Notes under the pieces: generated by a model | Seen by the model: the letters and a program-made list of their open reading frames with translations, nothing else | What the model was told of the DNA's origin: nothing | Database searches by the model: none | Shown: piece after piece, positions 1 to 12,077 of the stretch | How the letters are laid out: each line of letters opens with the position of its first letter | Numbering within the stretch: the stretch's first letter is position 1 | Origin: Metridium senile | Taxonomy: Eukaryota > Cnidaria > Anthozoa > Actiniaria > Metridiidae | NCBI GenBank assembly: GCA_949775045.1 | Contig: OX459102.1 | Span: 19,352,728 to 19,416,727, forward strand | Length of the DNA stretch: 64,000 bases | Reading direction: 5' to 3' | Program-made: the position numbers and the translations under genes

Positions 1-747
1 TTGTAGTTAGAGAGTTGTTTCACGATTTCTAAAATATTAACGGATGCCCAAAAAATAAACGTATCTTCTTTGCGCGTTTTCTGGTCTCATTCGAGGTACT
101 ATTGCATGCTCAGACAAATTACCTTTTTTACTCCAGCTAAGGAAGAAAGACCCGAAACGTCACTAAGAAGAACGTCTCTTTTTGCGGAGTACTAGTTTAC
201 CCTGAGACCATGGATTACTGTTTGTTTCGATGTGAGCGGCTTCCCTTGTTAACTAATCAGTACAGCCAAATCGTCAAACACCTATGAGAACTACTATAGT
301 GACCGCTATGATTGCAGCCAATATCCAATGATCATAGCTACCGATGACGTCATTATATGACATCACGACGATCGTAAAAGTCTCACGTTGCATAGCAACA
401 TGCAGGTTAGCACTTTTCTATGAAACCCGTCGTGCACTATAAGTAATAAATAACAACTGAGCAATAACAATAACAGACATTCAATATCATGCACAAGAGG
501 AATGCTTTCAAATGTTGTGTAATTGAAGAGTAGGAAGTGTGGGGGGAGAAAAGGGAGTTAAAAGGGCTAGAGGAGTGAAAGAACGTCTGTTTTCTTAGGC
601 TACCGTTGCCATAAAATTTACTACGAATTTCAGTTTTAGTTGACAAGGAAAAAGAAAACCTATTGTGATGGCGGGAAATCATACAAACACACTGGATTAT
701 GAATGATTATGAATACTATACATATACAGCTATATCAAAACACGTTG
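1..747. other. Intergenic, no gene seen
   Basis: No coding region is recognisable here. A palindromic CRE-like octamer TGACGTCA lies at 345-352 and a second TGACATCA-like half follows shortly after, which could belong to a promoter, but no transcript start or exon can be tied to it. The 81-codon minus-strand ORF at 437-682 has no recognisable domain and is treated as chance. Confidence 0.4.
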
Positions 748-1000
748 AATACTGAATAGTGCATTCCAAGACCAAAGGACATTGTGGATTGAGATAATTT
801 GAAATAAATAACCCAATATTTACTCCCCACAACTAGCTCATACAGGTGTATACTGTTTTGAATGGAAGGCAATAAGAATAAAATAACTAATTATTAAATA
901 TTTTACTAATGACATTAATATAATATAATAATGATATTATATGACAAAATTCTTTTCGGTCTTGCAGTGCACTATTCAGTATGCAGCATTCAGTATTCTA
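748..1000. repeat. Inverted-repeat element (MITE-like)
   Basis: GAATACTGAATAGTGCATTC near 748 recurs in inverted, slightly longer form near 957-1000, with an AT-rich centre. This is the layout of a small non-autonomous DNA transposon or foldback element. The ends and target duplication are not clear. Confidence 0.45.
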
Positions 1001-1168
1001 GCTGTTTACCTTCGAATAAACCTTGCTGAGACAGCAATGCTGTACGTGACCAGATTCCACTCAAAACTCATTTATATATTTTGAACATGTTTTCAGTCAT
1101 ATATAGATCGATGATTAAAGATATCAGGTTTAGTGAGTTTATTAGTGTTACCAAGCCACGCACTGTAA

Positions 1169-1500
1169 AATCTATATATAAGTGCTTTTGACAATATTAA
1201 ATATAGTATGGGATTAAAACAAGGTTTAAAAAGTTCTATGGAGACTATGACACTTAAAAAACCCTTGACAAAGGAAGGGCTTAAAGCATTCGATACATAG
1301 CAACATATAACAGATGGCGGGCGAAATTGACTTATAAATGAATAATATAGATCTAAATATGCTTTTCACAATGCTAAATACAGTATGTACTTCAGATTAA
1401 AGACAAGTTAAAGTTCTAGAAAAATTATGACGCTTAAAATATTTGATACATAGCAACATAGCGAAATATAGTTAATTGTGGGCGAAATTAACTTATAAAT
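1169..1500. repeat. Diverged tandem duplication, about 170 bp unit
   Basis: Two diverged copies of one segment follow each other (about 1169-1337 and 1350-1500). Each contains a GATACATAGCAACATA stretch, a GGGCGAAATT block and an ACTTATAAAT end. From 1501 to 2324 there is only AT-rich DNA with no supportable gene. Confidence 0.5.
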
Positions 1501-2324
1501 CACGCGATATAAATTAGGATAGGGCAAATGCATCTTTCAGCAAAAGTCCTAAGCGTAAATATATCAATTGGAATCAATGAGCTTTATAGAACATTGCAAT
1601 ACCCGTTTCTTTTATTTATTTTTCATGTTAAAAAAATATGGATAATGCTAGTTTTTCAAATTCTTAAATTCTTGCGAAATTCAGTTCACAATCACCATTA
1701 TCCTTTTATTTCATTGATATTTATATCAAATTGTATATTATCTATATTGTGATCGTGATTGTAATATGCATCGATTTGGACTGTACAATATTTACCATTG
1801 TTATAATCATCGCTATTACCATTAGTTTTTTACTATCATTACCATCACCATTAACATTATTTTCATTATTTCTACTCTTTCATTCTAATAACCATTTTAA
1901 TAGCATTTTATTTTATCGTTAAATTCTGAAACTGCTATGACAGAATTTTAAATACTGTAGACTTATATCACTAATTAAAAAAATATGATCATTGCACAAG
2001 AAGTTCGTAATAAGCTTCTGTCATTGACAAAATCTTTAAAAAGGCTCATTAAAATCATTTTATTCGAAATGAATAGGCTTTGCAGGGTTTGTTTCTCACG
2101 AAAATGATAATAGAATTAGTAGCTATTCTTAATTCATCGAAAACAACTTAAAGAACAGACTTTGCATGGGTCTGTAATAGATATGTTTGTTTGAGTTTGA
2201 TTAATGTGAAGTAAAATAAAAGATAAACTGCTTAAAAGCTGAGAATATTACAAGAATAGTGCTTAGCATTGTCAAATTCATGTAAGACCAATTGAAGAAA
2301 AAAGGAAATCTATACATAAATGAG

Positions 2325-2640
2325 GAAAGGAAGAAACGGATAAATGGATGAATGGATAAATGAATGAATGGATAGATGAATGAATGAATGAATGAATGAA
2401 TGGATGAATGAATGGATGAATGAACGAACGAATGAATGAATGAATGAATGAATGAATGAATGGATGAACAAATGAATGAATGAATGAATGAATAAAAGAA
2501 CGAACGAATAATGAATGAATGAATGAATGAATGAATGAATGAATGAATGAATGAATGGATGAATGAATGAATGAATGAATGAATGAATGAATGAATGAAT
2601 GAATGAATGAATGAATAAAATAAATAGACGGATGGATGAA
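2325..2640. repeat. (TGAA)n/(TGGA)n microsatellite
   Basis: Long degenerate tetranucleotide array of ATGA/TGAA units with ATGG and ACGA variants. It opens all minus-strand frames into repetitive Phe-Ile-His-Ser ORFs, which are artefacts of the repeat and not genes. Confidence 0.95.
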
Positions 2641-3239
2641 CGGTTTTAAATTTAAAGTATGCATGAGCAAAAATTAGCATAAAATTTACTTAGTATTAAA
2701 TTGCTAAAAAGAGTATGAGTGTGTAGTATATCCGTGAAACATAATTAGTAAATTCTAAATAGTACAATCTTTGATAATTCTATTGTTTAATGTATAGCAG
2801 TATTTTGTACTAGTTAGTTTTGTATTTCACTGATATGTATAGTTTGCACTCTATCATCAAATAACTGACATAAAAAAAACCCTAACACTAGACAAAACAA
2901 CGGGTGGATTAAAGGAGCTACTATGTTTTTGCAAAATGAACGGTAGCAACGAAAATTGGACAATGCATTAATATATCTTCTGCTCTTTCTACCTAAACTT
3001 TAAACTAAGTCATAGAGAAATACAAACTAGTCTCATACCTTCAAGTCTTTAATTGTATCCAACGTATAGCTTTTCGCCAGCGTTCACTTTTCTGACCTGT
3101 CAGGAAAAAGGCACGTTAAAAATTAATGTCTTAACCTCTTCCAACACGCATGAATGTATACTGTGATTAGAGATACGGTACATATACCCCCTTGTTAGTT
3201 TCACTGTAATTAATATAAATGCTGAACTTAGTGTTAACT

Positions 3240-3620
3240 ACATTGAATGGATGAATGGATCGGAACGAACGAACGGAAAAATGAATGAATGGATGGATGG
3301 ATGGATGGATGGATGGATGGATGGATGGATGGATGGATAGATGGATGGATGATAGGATAAATAAATGGATCAATTAAAAATGAATGAGTGAACGAACAAC
3401 TAAATGAATGAATGAATGAATGAATGAATGAGATAGATAGATGGATAGATCGTTTATTTAAATAACTGCACCTAGCAGCCAAAAGCTGAATTACGTGGTA
3501 AAATACAATATCATATATATATATATATACACTAACTATAATAACTATAATTTATAAAATTTCGATAAATATATGAATGAATGGATGAATGAATGAATGA
3601 ATGAATGAATGAATGAATTA
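3240..3620. repeat. (TGGA)n/(TGAA)n microsatellite cluster
   Basis: Same tetranucleotide family as the array at 2325-2640: a TGGA-dominated stretch at 3285-3350, TGAA stretches at 3400-3430 and 3572-3618, and a short (AT)n at 3512-3530. Confidence 0.9.
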
Positions 3621-3867
3621 CATGTATTACCGTCATTTTGTACCTTTTTTCTATTCTTTCTACTCTTTATTTAATTATCTATTTATTCATAAATTATTCA
3701 ATTATTAATTAATAATTATCTCCTCTTTCAAAGTAATTAAAACATATTCAATAATATATATTAAGCTAACTGTCAAGTCTAGCCTCTGGCTATTACAGTT
3801 AGCTACTACTATTGAATCTGTTTCAATTAAATATTATTAAATAAAATTGTAAATATATGTAGTAAAT

Positions 3868-4165
3868 AAAGATGAATTGAATTGAATGAATGAATGAATG
3901 AATGAATGAATGAATGAATGAATGAATGAATGAATAAAAAACATGAATGATTGGATAAATGAATGAAAGGATACATGGAGTAATGAATGAATCAATAAAT
4001 GAATGGAGTAATGAATGAATCAATAAATGAATGGAGTAATGAATGAATCGATCTGATGAATGAATGAATGACTAAAGATAAGAATGAAAGAAACTTGGAA
4101 TGAATTATCGAAAGAATGGAAGAACGAATGAATAAATAAATAGATATGGATGGAAGAATGAATGA
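3868..4165. repeat. (TGAA)n microsatellite with short higher-order repeat
   Basis: ATGA/TGAA array. Around 3980-4050 a composite unit of about 39 bp, containing GGAGTAATGAATGAATC, is itself repeated two to three times. From 4166 to 5167 I see no gene, only AT-rich intergenic DNA. Confidence 0.85.
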
Positions 4166-5167
4166 TGAACAATTTAATAATAACGATATAATTGAGCTTA
4201 ATTTTGATTAAATATACATGCAGTGTGTAGTGTTAATTGTAGGTTAAAAATAGATAGATATAGTTCAACCGTTTTAACCTGATCGCATTCCAAAAACTAC
4301 TATATACACGTTACTGAAAAGATGAGTATCAGAAATACTTTTTCATTTATTTTTATCAGTATTAGGAATACAAAGTGCAAAATGAATCGAAAATTGTAAA
4401 ATGAAAAGTGTGTATTAACAAAATAGGAGATAAATAATATTCAATATTCAGGAAAATTCAAAAAATGTGTGTTTATCCGAGAAGGCCAAAGCCCAAAGGG
4501 CTCTGGGCAAGTACATGTGAGATTGGAATCGAAGAAACTATTTTAACGAGATTATGTTCACAGTGCTGAGAAAAAAATCCTGCGATAATTGACTAATCAA
4601 TTGTGATTATCTCCACTGTCGGCATGCTTCGTTCAATTGGTACAATTAACAAACATACAAAGGATAAGTAATAGAATGAAGTCTGTAACACCGTTAAAAC
4701 GTTTGTAACTTGATTGACGTTTTTTTTACCGTTTATTATTCTAACCATGATTTTTACTGCTTTGTTTATTATCAAACACCGACGCAGCCTGTACTAGTTT
4801 ACTGGCTTGATTGCAAACATACACAGGGTTTATCTTAAACCATCAGAGGTCTTCAAAAGGTTCAATTGGGGGTTTAACATTCTGTTATAAGATACGCGAC
4901 GTTGTTATCGTATATCCAATGTGTTATTCCCCCCTTGGGCGTTTCTCAGTAATACTATTCCAAGTAACAAAAATCCGTGATTACAAAAAAACATTAATCG
5001 GTCAGTAGACATCACCTAAAGTAATAATAGCCCTATTATCATCAGATTTGTGAGTGGTTGATATAATTGCAGAGATTAAGACGCGAACGTTGTTAAGAGT
5101 GACATAACGGTTGTATGAAGCCTTGGACGATGTTATACTGAAGTAAAATGCTGAGTATCTAAAAGCT

Positions 5168-6295
5168 ATGCAAGTTAGTTTCAATCAGACGAGCTATGCT
5201 AAGAATACAAGCTCCGAAGGTGCCCTACAAGATGAAGAAACTGCTTTTAAAGTCGCAAAGTTTATTATCTACGTCGTTATTCTGATAGTGAGTACGATTG
5301 GGAATTCTCTAGTCATCGCAGTCATCTGTCGATCCCCTAGAATGAGGGGAAAGCCAAGTAATCTTTTGATTTTGAATCTAGCTGTATGTGATTTTGCGCT
5401 GCCAATGATAAGCATCCCGTTTGATTTGGTGATTCAGGAGACAGCATATCAATGGCCTTTTGGGCTTGTGATGTGTAAGCTTCTTGGGCCTCTTGCGACG
5501 ATCGCAGTGACTTCCTCATCGCTAACACTTGCATGCATCGCTTTGGATCGTTACCGATCACTATTACACCCATTCAAGACAAGGCTATCTTTACGATGTG
5601 TAAAATACATGATATTATCTCTGCATTTATTCTCGTTTCTTGTAGTAGTTCCTTACATAATTCACTTAGACATATTAGACGATCAAACCTGTACTGAATA
5701 CTGGCCGGTCTTTGCATACAGACAGGCATACACACTAGTCTTAGTTCTTGCACAGTACATAATCCCTCTGTTATTCATGCTATGGATGTATATTCTGTCA
5801 GCTTCGAAACTCTATCGCTCTAGTAGTACTCTCAAAAGAATGGTATCACGCCAAGATGAGCAAAACATCGCCCCGAGCGTGAAGAGAACTTTTAGGATAC
5901 GACAAGGAAAAAACCTCAAAGTCACTAAAATGTTTTCAATAATTGTGGTGATTTTTGTACTTTTTACACTACCGAACCAAGTGTTCTGGATTTGGTCGGA
6001 CTTTGCCGAGGGATACAAGTATAAAGAAGCTATTTACATAGCGATAGTCTGTCATTGGTTTACCTACGCTAATAGCTGTCTAAATCCTTTAGTGTTCTTT
6101 GCGTACAGCCGAGATTTTAACAAAGGGCTGCGTGAAATTGTTAGAAGACTAGTGTGTAACGATGGAAGCCATGTAAAGCATCGGATTTGGCGGGAAACTA
6201 TACCAGCTGATACTCATACGGGAATATCAACGAAAAACATACAAAATATGGCTATAGAAAAACCAAAGGGCTGCGTGAAATTGTTAGAAGACTAG
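5168..6295 (+). CDS. Class A (rhodopsin-family) GPCR, neuropeptide-receptor-like
   Basis: Single-exon ORF of 375 residues with the full seven-helix plan. Two N-glycosylation sequons (N6, N13) precede TM1, whose GN motif has N46. TM2 carries LAVCD. TM3 begins at a conserved Cys and ends in D127-R128-Y129. A Cys in extracellular loop 2 (DQTC) can form the usual disulfide. TM5 has a Pro, and TM6 has FTLP where many family members have CWxP. TM7 ends NPLVF (N306-P307), a variant of NPxxY, followed by a basic helix 8. The conserved Trp of TM4 is not evident. It should be a plasma-membrane receptor signalling through G proteins; the ligand cannot be told, though a peptide is plausible from family resemblance. 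The last residues are abnormal: a 143-bp tandem duplication puts the final codons and stop in a shifted frame. Confidence 0.93.
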   Translation: MQVSFNQTSYAKNTSSEGALQDEETAFKVAKFIIYVVILIVSTIGNSLVIAVICRSPRMRGKPSNLLILNLAVCDFALPMISIPFDLVIQETAYQWPFGLVMCKLLGPLATIAVTSSSLTLACIALDRYRSLLHPFKTRLSLRCVKYMILSLHLFSFLVVVPYIIHLDILDDQTCTEYWPVFAYRQAYTLVLVLAQYIIPLLFMLWMYILSASKLYRSSSTLKRMVSRQDEQNIAPSVKRTFRIRQGKNLKVTKMFSIIVVIFVLFTLPNQVFWIWSDFAEGYKYKEAIYIAIVCHWFTYANSCLNPLVFFAYSRDFNKGLREIVRRLVCNDGSHVKHRIWRETIPADTHTGISTKNIQNMAIEKPKGCVKLLED

Positions 6296-6363
6296 AATGT
6301 AAAGATGGAAGCAATGTAAAGCATCGGATTTGGCGGGAAACTATACCAGCTGACACTCATACA
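6121..6363 (+). repeat. 143-bp tandem duplication over the GPCR 3' end
   Basis: The segment starting CAAAGGGCTGCGTGAAATTG at 6121 starts again at 6264, and about 100 bp of each copy align with only a handful of differences. The offset of 143 is not a multiple of three, so the receptor ORF enters copy two out of frame and stops there (ends 6295). In the original frame copy two would run to a TGA shortly after 6360. Confidence 0.9.
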
Positions 6364-6457
6364 ATCTATAAATGATGGCCATCAGTAAAAAAGGAAGGGT
6401 TAGTAAAGAAAAAGACATTCCTTGCTAAAAGAATTAAATCACTTAATCGTTACAACT

Positions 6458-6550
6458 GCAGGGGGCGAACTAAGTGACTTGTCAGCTCCCTTTGGAGTCG
6501 GAAAATACTGAACAGTCAACCCCCTTGAAGCTGTTCTGGATCCGCCACTG
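6458..6550. repeat. Small repeat ending in GGATCCGCCACTG
   Basis: Ends in CTGGATCCGCCACTG, the same terminal sequence as the element at 34139-34280. It is probably a decayed member of the same short inverted-repeat family. From 6551 to 7763 no gene is seen. Confidence 0.4.
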
Positions 6551-7606
6551 TACTAAGTGCACGAATGTAAATTACAGCAACGGAACGAAAAATCTAGAAA
6601 ATACAACAGCAAGTTAACAGCATATATACCGGTTTCAAAAACCTTTGTCGCAGCAAAAGCTGCTGTGAACGGTTTTATATGAACAATGGTTATCAACACT
6701 TGAAGACAATACGTGCACTATGACATGCTGAGCAAGACTTCAAAGTCACTCTATAGATCAGATAGTTTCAATTCTTCCACCCAGGGTGCTTGTCTGTTAT
6801 GTGGAGGGTTTTTTATCGAACAATTTGAGTAAAAAAATGTAGCTTATAGACGTAATCTTCTTCGAAATAAACCAAGATTGAAGTAGAAAAACTTTTACCC
6901 TTTTATTTGTAATATACTGGTTATTTATTTAGGGGTTGGAGACTGAGGTGAGTTCTTTATCGATGAACGAGAAATTTTAAATAAATTTCGAGTTCATTGA
7001 ACAGTCAGCAAGTGACTGTATCTGCCGATAAAGAACGAACGAAAAGTCTCTAGCTAATATAACTCTTTTAATATATTAAAATTGAGTACGCTGAATGTTC
7101 GCGCTGCGTGCATTATCGACGAATTAACAGCACTCCACGTGATCGATTTGAGCCAATGGGGAACTCAGATTTTGTACAGTGCACGAAATTTTAATATTAA
7201 AAGTATATATACATATATAAATATCTTAAAAATGGCAAACAGATGATACATAGTCACAAACGTTACTTGCAGGCGTTTCCGACGTTTCTCCGTCATCGAG
7301 CAAAAGTGAGGATCAAATATGTTTGTTAGGCCCCGATGACAATTACCCTCTAGAGCCTCTGGAACCCAGGCCAGTAGATGACAGTAGGATATAGCGAAAT
7401 AAGTGATACTGTAATTGCCACTAGAGGAAATACGAAACCAGATACTGTTTAATCAACCCTTCATATCTATTGATGTGAATCCCCATCATCATTTTCTTGA
7501 CCAGTATTATCATTATCATCGTTATCATAGTATCATCATTTGATTACATTTATCTTCACTGACATCATCATCGTCATCATTACCATCACCATCGTAGAGA
7601 AGGGGT

Positions 7607-7678
7607 TTCCGGTCGTAACCCGGTCGTAGCCCGATCATAGCCCCGATCGTAGCCCCCGTTGCAGCCCCGGTCGTAGCC
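7607..7678. repeat. GC-rich short tandem repeat (CCGGTCGTAGCC-type)
   Basis: Five or six degenerate copies of a 12-13 bp unit containing GGTCGTAGCC, an island of GC in AT-rich DNA just upstream of MRPS25. An ATC/CAT-rich stretch at 7485-7595 precedes it. Confidence 0.7.
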
Positions 7679-7763
7679 AAACTTTTCATTCAAATTCAAT
7701 ATCGTGAGAGACTGGACACTACCAATAACCGCTGTACTAAATCAACGTACGTGCCTTCATATT

Positions 7764-7788
7764 CAAGATGGCGGACGCGAAGGCATGA
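7764..7788 (+). promoter_or_regulatory. YY1-like box and short uORF upstream of MRPS25
   Basis: CAAGATGGCGG at 7764-7774 matches the YY1-type initiator motif found at many animal housekeeping promoters. The ATG inside it opens a six-codon upstream ORF (M-A-D-A-K-A, stop at 7786-7788) 50 bp ahead of the MRPS25 start codon, which could reduce initiation at the main start. Confidence 0.5.
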
Positions 7789-7838
7789 TTTTGCAAAGAA
7801 GCAGCATTAGTGTTAAAATTGATCTTAGTTGACTGAAA

Positions 7839-10800
7839 ATGCCTAAAGGAAGGTTCCCATTTCGTAGGACATTGGAGTTTTTGTCTGCTGGTAGGATTAT
7901 ACTCAAGAAAGATGTTCGTTCTGTGATGTTATCGTACACATACAAAGAAGAAAGCAAAGGCCTAAGGTAGGAAATCTTTGGAAAGTTGTGAGTTATAGAC
8001 CAGATAGAACAGATAGTTGCCTCATTATTAAGTTGATATCAAACAATAAAGATAGTTGTTGATTATGCAGGGCTCAGAATATAAAAAACATTTGGCATTT
8101 CACTTCCAGATAAAGAAACGGTGAAAGAAGTTCTAGCATTTAAAAATTTGACTGCAATTCTATTATCCGTTGGGCAGTTCATGATTATTTTTGCCTAACA
8201 AACCTCTAATTTGGCTTGGCATTTGCATGTCCGCTAAAACATAGCAATAATCACTACTTAAAATAATATTTTTTTAATATCTCCTTAAAGTTTACTATGT
8301 TTTTATACTAACAAAACCCAATAAAACTGCTAATAGTTTATGATGTTATTATACTAACCCAATAAAACTGCTAATAGTTTATGATATTATTATACAAACC
8401 CAATAAAACTGCTAATAGTTTATGATATTATTATATTAACCCAATAAAACTGCTAATAGTTTATGATGTTATTATACTAACAAAACCCAATAAAACTGCT
8501 AATAGTTTATGATGTTATTATACAAACCCAATAAAACTGCTAATAGTTTATGATGTTATTATACAAACCCAATAAAACTGCTAATAGTTTATGATGTTAT
8601 TATACTAACAAAACCCAATAAAACTGCTAATAGTTTATGATGTTATTATATTAACCCAATAAAACTGCTAATAGTTTATGATGTTATTATATTATAATGT
8701 GTTGGTACCTATTCTCGGGCAACAAAGCAAATGACACGAAAATAATGCTTAAATTTACTTATTATGTTAAATAATATTCACTGTATTAGACACTTTTATA
8801 AGTTTTTTGTGTAAATATATTATTTCGCAAACAGACATTTGAGCGAAGTTCATTCATGCACTCGGAGTACCTATTCTCGGATGCCGAACCCATTCTCGGG
8901 CAACCGAAACTTATTTTCGGGCCACCGAAAAAAACCCCGAAATAACATATAAAATACTTACAAATAACGCTTAAAGACGGTTCAATTTACTTTTTATGTT
9001 CAATTTACTTTTTATTCTTCGTGACATGGTTTTTAAAGCTATCGTTTTCAACGTTTTGCATTCATCGTACTTTCGGTACTTCGTTCAACAAAAACACAAT
9101 ACAATAATTTCGAGGGATCAAAAAGCGAGTTTGAAATCACCTTCTCAAACTCATTAATAATTCATGAGGTAATTGTCCAACCAGAATGTCTGATTTGATC
9201 AGGTGGATGCGTTTGGAAACCCAGTGAAACCCATGTGTTTCTTCACAACCGTTTGAGAACTGATTTTCATCCCATGTGATGGAATGCGTTCTTAATTTGC
9301 ATATTCATTGGATAGTAAAATATTTCTTAAGCTTTTCTTAGGCTTATTGTGAAACATGTTTTTAGCTGCCGTCAATCAAAACTAATTAGTCGGTACCTTT
9401 TAAATCCTTGATTGGCGGCAGCTAAAAACATATTTCACAATGAGCTGTTGAAATGTCTGAGTTCGCAGAAAGTCGAAAACCGCAGTAAATGTAATAATGG
9501 TGATGATGTTTTGTAAAATAGACAGATCATTCTATAATTGTATTCATTATTATACAAGCTTTTTTTGTTTGTATATTTTAGGAACTTCATCTTCAAAGAC
9601 TTGCCTCAAATTCAATACAAAAACAATGGAGTACAGTTTATCTCCTCACGAAATACATCAGACATTCCAAAAGTTGATATATTCTTTGGTATGTACTTGT
9701 AGGCGCAATTGAGCACAGAGTCTAATTGTTATCCAACCTAAAATGAATAATACAATTTTTTCTACCATTGTTATATAGGAGGTCCCATTTTTCCACAATT
9801 ATTACATATTCTGAATGAAATATTTTGTTTTTAGGTGATGGCAGAAAAGTTTTAATTGATGTTGAAAACAAGAAAGGACCTGAAATCCTTGACATATTTG
9901 AACAGGTTGCTGGAGCTACAGAAAGGTACGTTGATGATGATAATAATGGTGATGATGATAATGGCGATGATGATAATGGTGATGATGATAATGGTGATGA
10001 TGATAATGGTGATGATGATAATGGTGATGATATTAATGGTGATGATGATAATGGTGATGATAATAATGGTGATGATGATAATGGTGATGATATTAATGGT
10101 GATGATGATAATGGTGATGATAATAATGGTGATGATGATAATGGTGATGATATTAATTGTGATGATGATAATGGTGATGATAATAATGGTGATGATGATT
10201 ATGGTGATGATGATAATGGTGATGATAATAATGGTGATGATAATAATGGTGATGATGATAATGGTGATGATATTAATGGTGATGATGATAATGGTGATAA
10301 TGTTGATGATGATGTCAATGATGTTGTTGTTGATGATGATGATATCAATGATGTTGTTGATGTTGATGGATGATGTCAATGATGATGAATAATGGTGATG
10401 ATGATGATAATGGTGATGGTGATGATGATAATGATAATGTTGATGATCTTGTTAATAAGATGGTGATGTTTTATACGGTAAAGTACTACCAATAATACAA
10501 CTTCTTTGGACAACCGTAATAATCATGTGACGTGCATGATATGCAAGGCTGTTCAGCATAAGCCAATAAGCATGTAGTGTTTGCTGATCATTTTGTTTGC
10601 CAAAAAAATAACACGAGTAGTTCAAATAACAAAGATGAGTCAATTGTTATTTTTAGACTGAACAGTTCAATGAATTTGGCAGTAATCAATCAATCAATTT
10701 CATTCCACATCTTCAGCAAACATGTTTGCTGTAGACATTGTGGTTGGCATCCTTAGAATACCATGTATCATTTTGAAGCCATCAAAAGTTGTAGCTCTTT

Positions 10801-11301
10801 GTCTGGTAATGATGATGATAATAGATGAAATGATAATGATGATGGCAGTGATAGTTGTTCTAATGATGACATTAATGTTTGTAACAATTCTTGTTACATG
10901 TAATATATACAATCATGAACAAAAACAAACATCTACAATATTACTATTAGGTGAGCATAGTCTTTACAAGTATTAGCATTGTGATGTCAGATAATTTGCC
11001 AACCATTTTCACAATATATTTTTTTTTATTTTATTTGTTCTAATAACAATGGTCGGCAAAACCATAACAAAATATGTCAAGTCTGTACATCCTAATATTA
11101 TTAATTATATATTATGTTACTCACAGTGAGTTGCAGATACGACGACAGCCTAAGTATCCAGGTAGAATAAATCCTGCCAATTTTGGAAAATATGGCCATA
11201 GTTACTGTATCTGTGAAAAACCAGGACAAGTACCATGTCCATCCAGAGTACCAAGACCTGAGGCCAGGAAGACTAAACCATGGCAAGAGAAAGAAAGCTG
11301 A
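7839..11301 (+). CDS. MRPS25: Mitochondrial ribosomal protein S25 (mS25), four exons
   Basis: Exons join as 7839-7966, 9582-9688, 9835-9925 and 11127-11301 (501 nt, 166 aa), all with GT-AG introns of phases 2, 1 and 2. The N-terminus MPKGRFPFRRTLEFLSAG is diagnostic of mS25. Exon 2 gives the LPQIQYKN core of the thioredoxin-like L51/S25/CI-B8 domain, exon 3 the DGRKVLIDVE strand, and exon 4 a NPANFG...CIC...VPCPS tail as in animal mS25. Vertebrate homologues are about 173 aa, so this is full length. The product is a small-subunit mitoribosomal protein. Intron 1 holds a minisatellite and a palindrome. Intron 3 is packed with a GATGAT repeat that starts right after the splice donor GTACGT. The 9825-10373 ORF is exon 3 running into that intron repeat. 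A polyadenylation signal lies at 11373-11378. Confidence 0.93.
8280..8695. repeat. 41/46-bp minisatellite in MRPS25 intron 1
   Basis: Nine copies of a unit holding CCCAATAAAACTGCTAATAG start at 8317, 8358, 8399, 8440, 8486, 8527, 8568, 8614 and 8655. Spacing is 41 bp except where an extra CAAAA makes 46. The 46-bp steps recur every third copy, so there is a weak higher-order pattern. Confidence 0.93.
9344..9444. repeat. Palindromic element in MRPS25 intron 1
   Basis: An arm containing TTTTTAGCTGCCGTCAATCA pairs with an inverted arm ending near 9444, around a loop of about 30 bp. It is a foldback/MITE-like insertion. Confidence 0.6.
9931..10446. repeat. (GATGATGATAATG)n-type repeat in MRPS25 intron 3
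   Basis: Arrays of 15-bp units GGTGATGATGATAAT with regular variants run through all three plus frames and the complement without stops. The apparent Asn-Gly-Asp-Asp-Asp, Met-Met-Ile and Ile-Thr-Ile proteins are products of the repeat. The repeat begins a few bases after the exon 3 donor at 9926. Confidence 0.93.
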
Positions 11302-11469
11302 AGTTATTTAATGTTATAGAACTTGTATACAACTTTTCTTGAAATTATTGATGAGAAAATGTTCATTTGAAAAATAAAATAAAAGATGAGAAAATATTTA
11401 CAAAAATTTATAGACATTTTCTATCACTAAAACCATCAAATGTGATGTCATAAACAACTCAATGAATGT

Positions 11470-11722
11470 AGAGAGTACAAACACTAAAAGCATGCAACAC
11501 AAAAGCACTAATTAGTGGTATCTCTTGTTTTCTTGACGGTACAAACACTAAAAGCATGCAACATAATTAGCACTAAATAGTGTTATCTTGTTTTTCTAGA
11601 GAAAAAATACTAAAAGCATGCAACACAAAAGTACTATATAGTTCTATCTCTTGTTTTCTTGAAGGTACAAACACTAAAAGCATGCAAAATACTAAAAGTA
11701 TTATCTCTTGTTTTCTATTAGC
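11470..11722. repeat. Tandem copies of a GTACAAACACTAAAAGCATGC repeat
   Basis: Four imperfect copies of about 75 bp, each starting near ACAAACACTAAAAGCATGCA and ending near CTTGTTTTCT, follow the MRPS25 3' end. The core matches the ends of the hairpin elements at 17952-18094 and 18984-19116. From 11723 to 12065 no gene is seen. Confidence 0.8.
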
Positions 11723-12066
11723 CAATTAATACTAATTAATACAAAACATTGGATGTTTTCAGCATTTATACTCTATAAAACTGACTTGATGCTACTGCAG
11801 GCTTGCGAAAGTTGCATCAACGTTTTCAGTGATAAAAAAACCACAATAAATACAGGACAATAGTATCAAAACAATGCCTGCAACAAAATCACATCTTCAG
11901 TTGTAAAATATAAAAAAGAAATTCAGTACAAAAGCATTAAAAAGTACCTCTTTGAAGCCAGAACTATGCATTCTGCGTTTGCTGTTTTTAAATATGGCGG
12001 GAATATTAATAGGGAACTGGCACTAGTGTAAATCACCGCTGTACATGAAAACCGCGCAAATTAATC

Positions 12067-12077
12067 CAAGATGGCGG
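12067..12077 (+). promoter_or_regulatory. YY1-like box at the start codon
   Basis: CAAGATGGCGG overlaps the ATG at 12071, the same box as at 7764-7774. Confidence 0.45.

Noticed and set aside
2201..4023. Long minus-strand ORFs rich in Phe-Ile-His-Ser
   Set aside because: They are translations of (TGAA)n/(TGGA)n microsatellites, open in several frames at once, with no domain or start context.
9825..10392. Acidic Asn-Gly-Asp-Asp-Asp protein and its Met/Ile-rich alternatives
   Set aside because: The first codons are MRPS25 exon 3; the rest is intron microsatellite after a good GTACGT donor, open in both plus frames and on the complement.
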